In this document: piece by piece, positions 26,301-34,926 of the stretch
Layout of the letters: every line of letters begins with the position of its first letter
Position numbering within the stretch: the stretch's first letter is position 1
Origin: Myxococcales bacterium
Lineage (GTDB): Bacteria; UBA10199; 2-02-FULL-44-16; JAAZCA01
Direction: 5' to 3'
Length of the DNA: 64,000 nt
Assembly (NCBI GenBank): GCA_012513515.1
Contig: JAAZCA010000029.1
Location: 124,001 to 188,000 of the forward strand
Made by a program: the position numbers and the translations under genes
Notes under the pieces: generated by a model
The model's input: only the letters and a program-made list of their open reading frames with translations
Database searches by the model: none
Told to the model about the DNA's origin: nothing

Positions 26301-26800
26301 GAGGCATAAAAATCGACCGCCTTTTCCGCCTCATCCATCCTACCATCTGAGATGAGTTGAGGAATTTCCCCCTTGAGGCATCCGGAAAGGGCTATAAGCC
26401 CCTTGCTATGCTGTCGCAAAATTTCCTTATCTATTCTAGGTTTATAATAGAAACCTTCTAAATAACTTGAACTTACAAGATGGCAGAGATTGCGGTACCC
26501 CTCCCTGTTTTTGACCAGCAGTGTGAGGTGGGTAAGCGCCCCCTTCTGGTTTAAGTCCCTTATCAGCCTGCTCCCCTCGCTGAGGAGATAGACCTCGCAG
26601 CCGATGCAGGGCTTGACGCCGTGCTTGGATATCTTGTCGTAGAAATCTATGGCGCCAAAAAGGTTTCCATGGTCGGTGATCGCCAAAGCCGGCATCTTGA
26701 GCTCAGCTGCCCTTAAGGCGAGCTCGGAGGTGGGCGCCGCCCCGTCGAGCAGGCTGTAATACGAATGGACGTGTAGATGTACGAAGTTTGAGTGGATCAT
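23336..26800 (-). CDS. dnaE: DNA polymerase III alpha subunit DnaE
   Basis: A replicative polymerase of 1154 aa. Order: PHP domain (VHLHVHSYYSLLDGA at residues 7-21, ITDHGNLFG), catalytic polymerase domain with the metal-binding PDVDIDF (about residues 416-422) and GPGRGSAAGSLVAYCL, the HTHAAGVVI segment, helix-hairpin-helix, and a C-terminal OB fold (VKLGGVVSKLREI). Length is typical of DnaE1. It follows the hydrogenase-like operon with an 86-base gap. Confidence 0.97.
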   Translation of the reverse strand: MIHSNFVHLHVHSYYSLLDGAAPTSELALRAAELKMPALAITDHGNLFGAIDFYDKISKHGVKPCIGCEVYLLSEGSRLIRDLNQKGALTHLTLLVKNREGYRNLCHLVSSSYLEGFYYKPRIDKEILRQHSKGLIALSGCLKGEIPQLISDGRMDEAEKAVDFYASLFDNNNFFIELMDHGIEGQLKIREGLCELAKRKGIGLVATNDVHYIDRSDAAAHDALLCIQTGKTLDDEKRMRLDSDQFYLKSPDEMSELFADFPEAISNTVEIAARLNMDFDFNTYYFPKYSPPDGMDLQSHLREEVIKGLEKRWTLISRGRDHLDDLKKVYQERLRTELETIIKMGFAGYFLIVADFIRYAKGIELPVGPGRGSAAGSLVAYCLEITNIDPIEHGLLFERFLNPERISMPDVDIDFCMRRRDEVISYVSKKYGNVSQIITFGTMKARAVVRDVGRVMGIPYGDVDRIAKLIPATLGMTLADAIKIEPKLKEIAKKQDEIARLLEVAKVLEGFPRHASTHAAGVVISDRPLSELVPLYKGQKDEIVTQFDMKCVEKVGLIKFDFLGLKTLTVIDDCVKLIEKGSGEKIDIESISLNDPLVYKKLSQGDTAGIFQLESSGMTDLVMKLKPGAFSEIVALVALFRPGPLGSGMVDDFINRKHGRTPIKYELPQLEEILKETYGVIVYQEQVMRIANVLANYSLGEADLLRRAMGKKKPEEMAKQHERFVKGALENKIPEAKAERLFELMAKFAEYGFNKSHSAAYALVAYQTAYLKFHHPTEFMAALLTAEKDNTDKVLFYINDCKTAGIRMLPPDVNESMMDFSVVGDGTIRFGLGAVKNVGEGAIENIVSARNDGGVFRTLFDFCDRIDSRRVNKRVIESLIKCGAFDFTKAPRAALLASLDTAMEMAASRQRDRISGQARLFDLLGSSDGFSSDPKLPDVSEWGERQLLAYEKESLGFYITGHPLAQYEELLSQYANTDTVELASCNDKQEVKLGGVVSKLREITTKQGNRMGFATIEDLKGSAEAVIFSDLYADVHLLIKSDQPVFVMGTADVDSENVKIIATQIMPIDEVSEKMTKSVHFFLSQPEVAPQHLAQLKNVLSRYPGQCPGFVHLVVPSKTETILALPDDLKLTPSPQLVTAVNKLFGRNVTKFIS

Positions 26801-26886
26801 ATTTTAAACAGGACCATCCTTATTGCACATGGGGCAAAAATGTCTGCTATTTTTTTCGCTATTTTTGCGATGAAAAACAGGCGAAA

Positions 26887-27648
26887 CTACCTTACTCGGC
26901 CAAGAAGGCGCAAGAACCCATCGAGAACAGTGATTGGATGCGGGGGACAACCCGGAATATAGAGGTCTACTGGTATCAATTTATCCACCCCGCCCTTTAC
27001 ATCCAAATGACCGATGAAGGGGCCGCCGGATATGGCACAGGCGCCCGATGCGATTACTATTTTTGGCGAAGGAATCGCGGCATATGTCTTTTCAAGCGCC
27101 AGCGCCATGTTGTTTGAAATTGGGCCGGTGACTAAAATCCCGTCGGCATGCCTTGGCGAAGCTACAAACTGAATTCCAAAGCGCCCGAGGTCGAATACTA
27201 TCGTCGAAAGAACGTTGATATCCGCCTCGCAGGCGTTGCATCCACCGGCGCTAACCTGCCTGAGCTTCAGCGAACGCCCGAAAAGACGAAGCATCTCTTT
27301 TTTCAATTTCTCCGCTAGGCGAAATTCCGCTTCACCGACGATAAGCCCCTCCCGCACACAGGAGGCCAACCGATAATCGCGAGTGAATTTTATCACTCCC
27401 TCGCCGCATTCCCTCTCGCAGTTTCCGCAGAAGATACATTTGCCAAGATCTATGGAAATTCGTCCTTCTCCGCTGCAGCTAAGCGCACCAACAGGACAGC
27501 TCTTGACGCAGAGGCCACAATCTTTTCCGCAGGCCGAATCATCTATCGAAGGCATGCCCCTGAATTTAGCGGGCAAATTCGGTTCAGCATCGGGAAATGC
27601 GACGGTCCAGCTTTTTTGCTGCAATCTGCTTCGAATTATCTTTAACAT
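26887..27648 (-). CDS. Ferredoxin-NuoB fusion: small subunit of the hydrogenase-4-like complex
   Basis: Residues 35-85 form a 2[4Fe-4S] ferredoxin domain (Cys40/44/47/51 and Cys71/74/77/81). Residues 125-253 form the NuoB/HyfI-type small subunit with proximal-cluster ligands Cys137, Cys140, Cys204 and Cys234 (GGCNACE, SGACAISGGP, PGCPPHP). In E. coli Hyf these are two proteins, HyfH and HyfI. The fusion provides three [4Fe-4S] clusters and is the last gene of the operon. All cluster ligands are intact, so the electron path is complete up to the site the large subunit has lost. Confidence 0.9.
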   Translation of the reverse strand: MLKIIRSRLQQKSWTVAFPDAEPNLPAKFRGMPSIDDSACGKDCGLCVKSCPVGALSCSGEGRISIDLGKCIFCGNCERECGEGVIKFTRDYRLASCVREGLIVGEAEFRLAEKLKKEMLRLFGRSLKLRQVSAGGCNACEADINVLSTIVFDLGRFGIQFVASPRHADGILVTGPISNNMALALEKTYAAIPSPKIVIASGACAISGGPFIGHLDVKGGVDKLIPVDLYIPGCPPHPITVLDGFLRLLGRVR

Positions 27649-27658
27649 ATCGCAAACC

Positions 27659-29110
27659 TCATAGATCGTATCCGCAGTATGAGAGGTTAAAGCTCTTATT
27701 GATCAGCGGAAAATCGGATATCTGTCCGTTGCGAAGCGCCATCTCAAGCCCGCTCCAGTTATGGAACGAGGGATCGACGATCTTATAAAAAGCGATCTTT
27801 CCATCTTTTCCGGTCCCGGCCACGTGGCAGATTTCGCCGCGCCACCCCTCGACCATCGAAACAACGAATGAATCCGGAATCAGAGGCCCAAGGTCGGATT
27901 TTACATCCCCTTCCGCCAGCGACTCGAGCTGATTTCTGATGAACTGCGCCGATTTCACAATCTCCAACCACCTGACGTAGGCGCGGGCGAAGACATCCCC
28001 CCTGTGCCATGTCGAAAGAGGGAGATGGGCGAATCTAAATATCCCCACTGGAAAATCGCTTCGCACGTCCATGGCAATACCTGCTGCACGCGCCGCAGGG
28101 CCGACTATCCCCAAAGCGCGGCATAATTCCTTAGGGAGATGACCTGTATCATCAAAGCGCGCAAGCACCGATGGGGAATCCCACAGAAGTTGCGCCGCCG
28201 ACTCTAAGTCACGCATATGGGCGTCGAGACTTTTAAGGATCGCGGAAATTTCGGAAGAACTCAGATCGAAAAGCACACCTCCAGGACGCAGGAGCCCCCT
28301 GCCAAAACGGCTTCCGCATATTCGGGCCTGCAGATTAAGGAAATCGCCGCGCAGCCTCCCGCAGTAGGATGAGGTCGGAAGGTATCCAACATCGCCCGCA
28401 AGAGCGCCGAGGTCGCCCGCATGGTTGGCGATGCGTTCGAGTTCAAGGGCAACCCCCCTGATCATCTGCGCTCTAAGGGGAACCCGGCAGTTAGCAAGCG
28501 ACTCCACAGCGTGACAGTACGCCGTAGAATGCCCTATGCTCGTATCCCCCGCTACGGTCTCCATATAATGAATAGTTCTTCTATCAGGTCCGCCGACTAT
28601 TCCCTTCTCGACGCCGCGATGCTGATAGCCTAGATGGATTTCAAGATTGAATACCTCCTCTCCGTGGCATTGAAACCTGAAGTGCCCCGGCTCTATGACG
28701 CCGGCATGAACAGGACCCACCGCAACCTCATGTACCCCTTCGCCTGAAAGTTCGTAATACTTATACCCTTCGCGCTTGCGCACGGGCTTGAGCCACGGAT
28801 GCCCCTTTGGCTCGGCACCGGTCTGTTCGAAAATTTCGCGCTCGAATATATGCGCCTGTGAACATTTTGGAGTGATGGAATCGTACGAACCCTTGACCGA
28901 CGTGCCGAATGCGGAGAGGATCCCCGTCTTGTCTTCCGACAGAACGGCGTAGATCATCACCGAACCGCCGGAGGACGGAAGACCAAACATCGCACTGATT
29001 CGGAGCCCTGAATCCGTTTCCTTTATTACCACCCTCTCGAAATCTTCATTGGAGATTATCGGCAAATCAGATTTCTTTATTACTTCGCAGTTTCTCAAAT
29101 CGGATCTCAT
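27659..29110 (-). CDS. Large subunit of hydrogenase-4-like (Ehr-type) complex, nickel ligands absent
   Basis: Residues 1-100 resemble NuoC and residues 125-483 resemble NuoD/HycE, the same fusion as HyfG. In HycE the [NiFe] site is bound by two CxxC motifs. Here the first aligns as TVAGDTSIGHSTAY, with A187 and T190 in place of the cysteines. The second aligns as DPSFHNW, with S448 and N451. The subunit therefore cannot bind Ni-Fe in the known way. EIHLGYQHRGVEKG (157-170) and the flanking fold are well kept, so it is not decaying. The start overlaps the upstream stop (ATGA). The catalytic substrate, if any, is unknown. Confidence 0.9.
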   Translation of the reverse strand: MRSDLRNCEVIKKSDLPIISNEDFERVVIKETDSGLRISAMFGLPSSGGSVMIYAVLSEDKTGILSAFGTSVKGSYDSITPKCSQAHIFEREIFEQTGAEPKGHPWLKPVRKREGYKYYELSGEGVHEVAVGPVHAGVIEPGHFRFQCHGEEVFNLEIHLGYQHRGVEKGIVGGPDRRTIHYMETVAGDTSIGHSTAYCHAVESLANCRVPLRAQMIRGVALELERIANHAGDLGALAGDVGYLPTSSYCGRLRGDFLNLQARICGSRFGRGLLRPGGVLFDLSSSEISAILKSLDAHMRDLESAAQLLWDSPSVLARFDDTGHLPKELCRALGIVGPAARAAGIAMDVRSDFPVGIFRFAHLPLSTWHRGDVFARAYVRWLEIVKSAQFIRNQLESLAEGDVKSDLGPLIPDSFVVSMVEGWRGEICHVAGTGKDGKIAFYKIVDPSFHNWSGLEMALRNGQISDFPLINKSFNLSYCGYDL

Positions 29111-30594
29111 CGTAAGCCTCCGAGTTCTCCGGCAGCCTCAAGAATAAGCGAAGTCAACGCATCGGGAATGCACAGACCCAAAATGAGCACAGCCAGCATC
29201 ATCACAACCGGAGGGATGAATGAAAGGATAGGCTCGCGGTTCACACGCTCGGCAGGCAGCTGGTCCATGTTCCCATATGCCATCTTGAAAAAGGGCCCTA
29301 CCATTCCCACGAAGACAACGGCCAGAAGCGCAAGATAGGCAACGGCGATGAAAATCCGATCCTGATCGACCATCCCCTTCAGTATCGAAAACTCGCTGAA
29401 GAAGGTGCCGAAGGGAGGAGAACCGGTGATCGCAAAAAAACCTGCCACCCATACCACACCGGAAACAGGCAAAAACCTCAGCACCCCTCTCACTTCAAGT
29501 GATGATTTTGACCTGTAGAAGGTGAGGATGTTTCCAGCAGTGAAAAACAGGGCAGCCTTGGCAAGGGAATGGTTAACCGCATGCAGCATGCTTCCGTAAA
29601 CAGCTATCCCCCCGATGCCCACACCTACCGCCAGTATCCCCATGTGTTCGACGCTGGAATACGCAAGCATCCTCTTGTAATCGTTTTGCCCGAGGATAAA
29701 GATCGCGGCGATCGCCATCGAGAAGATGCCGAAGATTATCAACAGATCGCGTCCTAACTGTCCCGCCCCCGCTGCATTGAGAAGCTGCTGCGCCCTGATA
29801 ATCCCCAAAAATGAGCAATTGAGAAGCGCGCCGGACAGAAGGGCCGATACGGCGGATGGAGACTCGCTATGAGCATCCGGTAGCCAGGTGTGCATCGGAG
29901 CAAGTCCCATCTTCGTTCCATATCCAACGATGAAAAGCAAAAAGGCCCCCTTCAGCCAGAAAATATTGATATGGCCAAGTGATGCCCTGTTCATGAGCGA
30001 TGATAAAACAAGTGAGCTGTGAAGACCCCCTTCCGACACAGCAACTGCAAGAAAAAAGTTGCCCAGCAAGGCGATCACGATTCCCACGGAGCAGATGAGC
30101 AAATATTTCCACGCGGCTTCCAGCGATCTCTTGTGCATATGATAATAGATAAGCGGCGCGCTAGCCAAAGTTGTCGCCTCCACACCCACCCAGATCATGC
30201 CAAACTGGAGACTGACGCAGACGAGCGTCATCGTGGAAAGAAAAAGCATCATGCATCCGCAATAGACCGACTCGCTGAAATCGATAAAGGTGGAGGATCC
30301 TTCGAAATCCCGCTTCTTTACAAGAGCTCCGGCGTTGCCGGATCCGACCCTGTATATCGTCGAAAAAAAGAAAAGAAAGCTGGCTACGCTCAAAAAGAGT
30401 AGCCCCAATGAATCGAGGGCAAACCACCCCTGATAGAATGGCGCGGGTCTCGTGTGCCAGCACCACACCACAAGAGAGAGATGAGCAAAGGCCGTCGATA
30501 TCATCAGCGCGCGGGCGGCATAGGCCTTCCTCATGAAGAAGGAAATGATTCCGGCCAAAGCTGGTAGAAGCACGAGTGCGAGTATCATATTCAT
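29107..30594 (-). CDS. Proton-pumping antiporter-like subunit, HyfF type
   Basis: A 495-residue protein with about 14 membrane helices of the NuoL/M/N family. GMIWVGVEATTL carries the conserved helix-5 Glu, and HTWLPDAHSESPSAVSALLSGAL and the VEHMGILAVGVGIGG segment are typical of HyfF. It should form part of the ion-translocating arm. The ATG at 30594 overlaps the stop of the HyfE-like gene (TGATG), with AAGGA just upstream, so translation is coupled. Confidence 0.92.
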   Translation of the reverse strand: MNMILALVLLPALAGIISFFMRKAYAARALMISTAFAHLSLVVWCWHTRPAPFYQGWFALDSLGLLFLSVASFLFFFSTIYRVGSGNAGALVKKRDFEGSSTFIDFSESVYCGCMMLFLSTMTLVCVSLQFGMIWVGVEATTLASAPLIYYHMHKRSLEAAWKYLLICSVGIVIALLGNFFLAVAVSEGGLHSSLVLSSLMNRASLGHINIFWLKGAFLLFIVGYGTKMGLAPMHTWLPDAHSESPSAVSALLSGALLNCSFLGIIRAQQLLNAAGAGQLGRDLLIIFGIFSMAIAAIFILGQNDYKRMLAYSSVEHMGILAVGVGIGGIAVYGSMLHAVNHSLAKAALFFTAGNILTFYRSKSSLEVRGVLRFLPVSGVVWVAGFFAITGSPPFGTFFSEFSILKGMVDQDRIFIAVAYLALLAVVFVGMVGPFFKMAYGNMDQLPAERVNREPILSFIPPVVMMLAVLILGLCIPDALTSLILEAAGELGGLR

Positions 30595-31238
30595 CAATCC
30601 TTGAGAGCCGACAGAAGAGAGGTGTCGGTTCCATCATACTCCCTGTGTATGTGATAGACGGCAAGCCCCATAACGCTTACCGCAAGCAGCGCATCAATGA
30701 GGATTCCAAGCTCGACGATCATCCCCGCTTCTATATCCAGCGCAAATCCGAAGGCGAAAATACCGTTCTCGAGAATTATATAACCCAGAATCTGGTTTAT
30801 TGCTTTTCTTCTGGCTACTATGAAGAATAGTCCGATCAGCATGGTGGAAAGTGCAACTGCGAGGGCGAGAACCGAATGCATATGCCCCACGGCCGGAACC
30901 CTAGAGGCGAGCCAGAGGGATATTATGAATAGAGCAACACCGATGAGAACGGAAACCGTATACCCGACTATAGGCTCTATCTCCCTTCTAAGATTCGTGC
31001 TGGAGAGCACCCTGTTTAGCAAGAAGGGAAAGAGAAAACCCTTAAGCGCTATACTGACAAATGATATGAGATAGGCTCTGAAGAGCTCCCCCTCCGAATG
31101 GGCAAAAATAGGAATCAACCCCAAGAGAATTCCCTGCACGGCCACAACTCGTATCGACGAACGAATTCTGGATGTCACCAGCAGATAAAGATTTGCCAGA
31201 ACCAAAAGTATGAGTATGGAATCTATCGCGCTCTTCAC
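30594..31238 (-). CDS. HyfE-like membrane subunit (NuoK-related)
   Basis: A 214-residue membrane protein of six to seven helices. Its signature ARRKAINQILGYIILENG (about residues 142-159) is the HyfE/NuoK motif with the conserved Glu. It lies between the HyfC-like gene (4-base gap) and the HyfF-like gene (overlapping stop and start) and would complete the membrane arm. Confidence 0.92.
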   Translation of the reverse strand: MKSAIDSILILLVLANLYLLVTSRIRSSIRVVAVQGILLGLIPIFAHSEGELFRAYLISFVSIALKGFLFPFLLNRVLSSTNLRREIEPIVGYTVSVLIGVALFIISLWLASRVPAVGHMHSVLALAVALSTMLIGLFFIVARRKAINQILGYIILENGIFAFGFALDIEAGMIVELGILIDALLAVSVMGLAVYHIHREYDGTDTSLLSALKD

Positions 31239-31242
31239 AAAT

Positions 31243-32160
31243 TCACCCCAATAAAAAAGAAATGAGAAAAGCCAGCATTGCCACAGAAGCAGCTCCGCTC
31301 AAAAGCTGCGGCACGCGCATCATCTTCAACCTCGCCATCGTGGATTCAACAACGCCTACGGCTATCGCCGTGATGAATATAATAGATATACTCGATAGCA
31401 GGGAAAGTGCACAACTGGAGGAACTGGAAGGAAATATCACGCCGCCGAAGAGCGATGAGAAGATCCACAATTTCAAAGCCGCACCATAAGTTATAAAGGC
31501 GAGATCAGGTCCGCCCAAATCCAACACCATAACCTCATGGATCATGGTCAGCTCGAGATGGGTATTTGGATCGTCAATCGGTATCCTGGAATTTTCAGCC
31601 AGAAGCACTATGAACAGAACCACGGCCGCAAGGAATATCGCCATACCATGCCCTCCCCAGGAAGAGGCCAGTCCGGAATATATTCCGGAGAGGGAAAAAG
31701 AATCGGATACCCTCGCAAGAGTGAGCAGTGATATCATAAGCGTCGGCTCGGCCAGCGCTGAAAACATGACATCGCGTGAAGCCCCCATCCCTTCAAAACT
31801 TGAACCGGCATCGAGAGCGCTTAGCACTACGAAGAATCTGGCTACTCCGAGAAGATAAGCAAAGAGTATCAGATCGCCTGAAAAGGAGAGGAATGATGCG
31901 CCTCCTCCCAGAGGGAGCAGCGATAGAGAGATCATCACCGCAACGAGTGAAATCGCAGGCCCTATTTTGGAGATCCAGGTGGCGCTCCAGCTGATCACCG
32001 CACCTTTCCTGAGAAGTTTTATTATGTCATAGTAATTCTGGAGCAAGGGAGCCCCCTTGCGACCAGCAAACTTCGCCTTGGTTCTGTTGATGATGCCGGG
32101 CACAAGAGGTGCCAGGACAAGAGCTGCTGCAATATTTATCAAACCAATCATATTCATCAT
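31243..32160 (-). CDS. HyfC/HycD-like membrane anchor subunit (NuoH family)
   Basis: A 305-residue membrane protein. The NuoH-family loop FAGRKGAPLLQNYYDIIKLL lies near residues 28-47, and IPIDDPNTHLELTMIHEVMV carries the conserved acidic residues at the interface with the peripheral arm. The ATG at 32160 overlaps the stop of the upstream HyfB-like gene (ATGA), with GGTGGA before it. A longer frame to 32247 would lie inside that gene and is rejected. Confidence 0.93.
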   Translation of the reverse strand: MMNMIGLINIAAALVLAPLVPGIINRTKAKFAGRKGAPLLQNYYDIIKLLRKGAVISWSATWISKIGPAISLVAVMISLSLLPLGGGASFLSFSGDLILFAYLLGVARFFVVLSALDAGSSFEGMGASRDVMFSALAEPTLMISLLTLARVSDSFSLSGIYSGLASSWGGHGMAIFLAAVVLFIVLLAENSRIPIDDPNTHLELTMIHEVMVLDLGGPDLAFITYGAALKLWIFSSLFGGVIFPSSSSSCALSLLSSISIIFITAIAVGVVESTMARLKMMRVPQLLSGAASVAMLAFLISFLLG

Positions 32161-34169
32161 AGTCCACCAAGCTTCCATAGAAGCAAAGCGAGCAAAGTGA
32201 ATGCTATATAAAGGATGTACAGATGCACGCTCCCATTTTGCAGCCACCTGAACGCGAATGCAGTTTTTTGGATAAACTTAAAGAGTGGAGCAAAGATCCC
32301 CTCTCTGAAGATGTCAGCAGGATGCGCCTCGTAGGATCCGCCATCCGGAAAAAAATCCTTCAGGACCGGAGGCGAAGTCCTGATTCTCACCAGCGATTTA
32401 AAAAGGCCGACGAGCGGAGCGGCGAATGACGATGCCGTGTACTGCATTTTAGGAGATGGTAGCTCATATCCGCAATCCCACGTCGGAGAAGTTGTCACCT
32501 CTCGCCTGCGGAGCAACCGCTTTCTCAAATACATCACCGCACCTGTAAGAAATATCAGCACAGTGGCAGCAGAAGCGACAACTATCATCGGCCATCGTGC
32601 AAATGAAAGAGCGCTGCCAGCAGATTCACCATCCAGGGATATGGAAGAAACAAGGACGGGAATCATCAAACCCAAAATTAGAGGACCGCAGAGTCCTATG
32701 AAAGCACAAGCGCCGGACAGGACGATCATAGGCAGACGCATGGCCATCGGGACTTCGGAGGACTTCGATGCCCCCTCTTCGCGTGGCTCACCTAAAAACA
32801 CAACGCCAAAGGCCTTTGCAAAACACGCCGATGCCAGCCCTCCTATTAACGCCAAGCCTGCGATGGTTATTAAAGCCGGAACAAAACTCCAGATCCCTGC
32901 AAGGTTTGAGGCTGAAAGATGTGAAATGTACAATATCGCTGAAAGATAGATCAGCAACTCACTTACAAAACCATTGAGCGGAGGAAGCCCTGCAATAGCA
33001 ACCGAGCCAACAAGGAAGGAAGCCCCGGTGACCGGCATGCGTTTCAGGAGACCGCCGAGACGATCTATCGAGGTCGTTCGGGTCGAGTACAAAACCGAGC
33101 CGGCGCCAAGAAAGAGCAAGCCCTTGAAAAGGGCGTGATTAAGAACGTGCAGAAGAGCTCCGGCAAAACCAAGCGCAGCGACGACATTCGCCCCACTGGC
33201 CACACCAACAGTACCGATTCCGATTCCAAGAAATATGATCCCGATATTTTCAACACTGTGATAAGCAAGAAGCGACTTCAGATCGTGCTGCGCAAGCGCG
33301 TACAAAACGCCAAGAACGCCGGAGGTCAAGCCGATGAAAATAAGCAGGTACCCCAACCAGATATGATCGAACCCAAAAAATATCATCATTCTAAGCAGGC
33401 CGTATATACCGGTCTTTATCATCACCCCCGACATTATCGCGGATATATGCGAGGGCGCGGCGGGATGGGCTTCCGGAAGCCATACGTGAAGCGGTATGAC
33501 ACCGGCCTTGCTGCCAAACCCCACCACCGCCAGAAGGAACATCCCAAAAAGTTCCGGGCTAGCGAGCGAGGACAACGTGCCCCATTCGGAAAAATTGAAG
33601 CTGCCAGCCCTGACTCCCGCGATCGCAAAAAACAGGAACAAAAATGCCGTCCCTATGTGCGTAGCCACGAGATAGGTCCATCCAGCTGACCTGACATTTT
33701 TCCTTTCACTGTTGAAACAGACCAGAAAAAATGAGGAAAGTGCCATTATTTCCCACGCAAAGAGAAATAAAATTGCGTTGCGCGCGATGATGACTGCGAC
33801 CATGCTAACGATCAGAAGCGACAGATAAAACCATGAGGAGCCGGTCGATTTCCTACCCGCAAGCTCAGGCAGATATCTGGCCCCATAGAGGGCTGAAAGA
33901 GCCGACAGTATAAAAACGGGGATCAGAAATAAGGCCGAAAGAGAATCGATTCCGACATCGAAAGATCCGTAAGGGACGCTCCATTCGGCAGAAAAACTCA
34001 ACGGGACTGAAGCAAAGAGCGCAGCAAAAACCTGAAAAAGACCCAAGATAGCGCCCAAAGAAATACCAAGCGAGGAAAAGAGAGCGGCTTTTCTGGAAGA
34101 ATTACCCAGCAGAAGTGAAAGCACTCCCCCCAATAGGATGGCGACGATGGAAAATCCTGTCAGGATCAT
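32157..34169 (-). CDS. Proton-pumping antiporter-like subunit, HyfB type
   Basis: A 670-residue member of the NuoL/M family with about 16 helices and a long C-terminal part after residue 500, as in HyfB/HycC. Recognisable segments are FAWEIMALSSFFLV with the helix-5 Glu, HVWLPEAHPAAPSHISAIMSG, and HDLKSLLAYHSVENIG. Its ATG overlaps the stop of the HTH-EIIA gene (ATGA). With the HyfF-like gene, the complex has two antiporter-like modules. Confidence 0.93.
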   Translation of the reverse strand: MILTGFSIVAILLGGVLSLLLGNSSRKAALFSSLGISLGAILGLFQVFAALFASVPLSFSAEWSVPYGSFDVGIDSLSALFLIPVFILSALSALYGARYLPELAGRKSTGSSWFYLSLLIVSMVAVIIARNAILFLFAWEIMALSSFFLVCFNSERKNVRSAGWTYLVATHIGTAFLFLFFAIAGVRAGSFNFSEWGTLSSLASPELFGMFLLAVVGFGSKAGVIPLHVWLPEAHPAAPSHISAIMSGVMIKTGIYGLLRMMIFFGFDHIWLGYLLIFIGLTSGVLGVLYALAQHDLKSLLAYHSVENIGIIFLGIGIGTVGVASGANVVAALGFAGALLHVLNHALFKGLLFLGAGSVLYSTRTTSIDRLGGLLKRMPVTGASFLVGSVAIAGLPPLNGFVSELLIYLSAILYISHLSASNLAGIWSFVPALITIAGLALIGGLASACFAKAFGVVFLGEPREEGASKSSEVPMAMRLPMIVLSGACAFIGLCGPLILGLMIPVLVSSISLDGESAGSALSFARWPMIVVASAATVLIFLTGAVMYLRKRLLRRREVTTSPTWDCGYELPSPKMQYTASSFAAPLVGLFKSLVRIRTSPPVLKDFFPDGGSYEAHPADIFREGIFAPLFKFIQKTAFAFRWLQNGSVHLYILYIAFTLLALLLWKLGGL

Positions 34170-34867
34170 AGCGCCACCTCATCTTTCTTTATCTTGCAGG
34201 GGAAGGATTCTATTCTTTCCAGATCTCCGAACAAAAGCTCTGGAGAGGCGCGGTCGATGAGAAGCTTTCTGAATGAATCGTCATGAATAGCAAGGCTAAT
34301 CATGGAAAGAAGATGCAGATGCTCCCTTATAGTGTTGCTGATTATAAGGAAAAAGATATCCACGGGCTTTTTGTCGGCAGCACCGAAGTCAATCGGATGT
34401 TCCATGAAACAAAGGGATACGCTGGAATCGGAGCGACCAAGCACTATGGGCTTTCTAGGGTGCGGAATAGCTATCCCATAGCCAACTCCGGTAGAACCCA
34501 ACCCTTCCCTGGATAGAAGAAGCTGATACAGAAATTCTTCATCCACGTCATTTGGAATGCGCAAAGAGGAGACTATCGAACGAAGTGCAGACTCCCTATC
34601 GGTTCCCTTGAGGCCGTAGTGAATTCCACCGAGACGCAATGCCTTTGAAAATGACGAAAAATCGAAACCGATATCATCCGAAGATCTGAGAGCAGCCCTT
34701 GAAAGGCGGAGCCCTCTCACCGATGCCCAGTCAAGCACCTCGGATTTTATAAATCTGTTTTGCCCCTTCACACTATAGCAAGGCAGACCGTCACTCTTCA
34801 CCCATCTGGAAACGGTGCCCTCGGAAACATCGAACATATCGGCAATATCACTAATTGTGAGTCTCAT
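34166..34867 (-). CDS. Helix-turn-helix/PTS-EIIA fusion, first gene of the hydrogenase-like operon
   Basis: Residues 1-50 are an excisionase/MerR-type helix-turn-helix (ISDIADMFDVSEGTVSRWV, ending NRFIKSEVLDWA). Residues 70-225 are a fructose-type EIIA domain, in which H136 (GIAIPHPRKP) sits where EIIA is phosphorylated by HPr. No PTS permease is present. Such nitrogen- or fructose-type EIIA domains commonly act as regulatory phosphate receivers. The stop overlaps the next start (ATGA), so the protein is made in step with the complex. It could autoregulate the operon or link it to energy or PTS status; both are inference. Confidence 0.88.
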   Translation of the reverse strand: MRLTISDIADMFDVSEGTVSRWVKSDGLPCYSVKGQNRFIKSEVLDWASVRGLRLSRAALRSSDDIGFDFSSFSKALRLGGIHYGLKGTDRESALRSIVSSLRIPNDVDEEFLYQLLLSREGLGSTGVGYGIAIPHPRKPIVLGRSDSSVSLCFMEHPIDFGAADKKPVDIFFLIISNTIREHLHLLSMISLAIHDDSFRKLLIDRASPELLFGDLERIESFPCKIKKDEVAL

Positions 34868-34876
34868 GGTTGCGCA

Positions 34877-34905
34877 TAGCTACACTATCGCAGTGATAAA
34901 ATCAA
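34877..34905 (-). promoter_or_regulatory. Promoter of the hydrogenase-like operon, probably leaderless
   Basis: On the minus strand, TTGATT (34905-34900), 17-base spacer, TAGCTA (34882-34877), then 9 bases to ATG 34867 with no ribosome-binding site. The -10 match is weak. Confidence 0.35.
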
Positions 34906-34926
34906 CATGCTCGCCCAATAACTTCG

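Noticed and set aside
32160-32247. Extended N-terminus of the HyfC-like protein
   Set aside because: The extra codons lie inside the HyfB-like gene and the ATGA overlap with GGTGGA gives a better start.
26887-34867. Functional [NiFe] hydrogenase (Hyf or formate hydrogenlyase)
   Set aside because: Both CxxC nickel-binding motifs of the large subunit are replaced by non-ligand residues, so a hydrogenase call is not supported.
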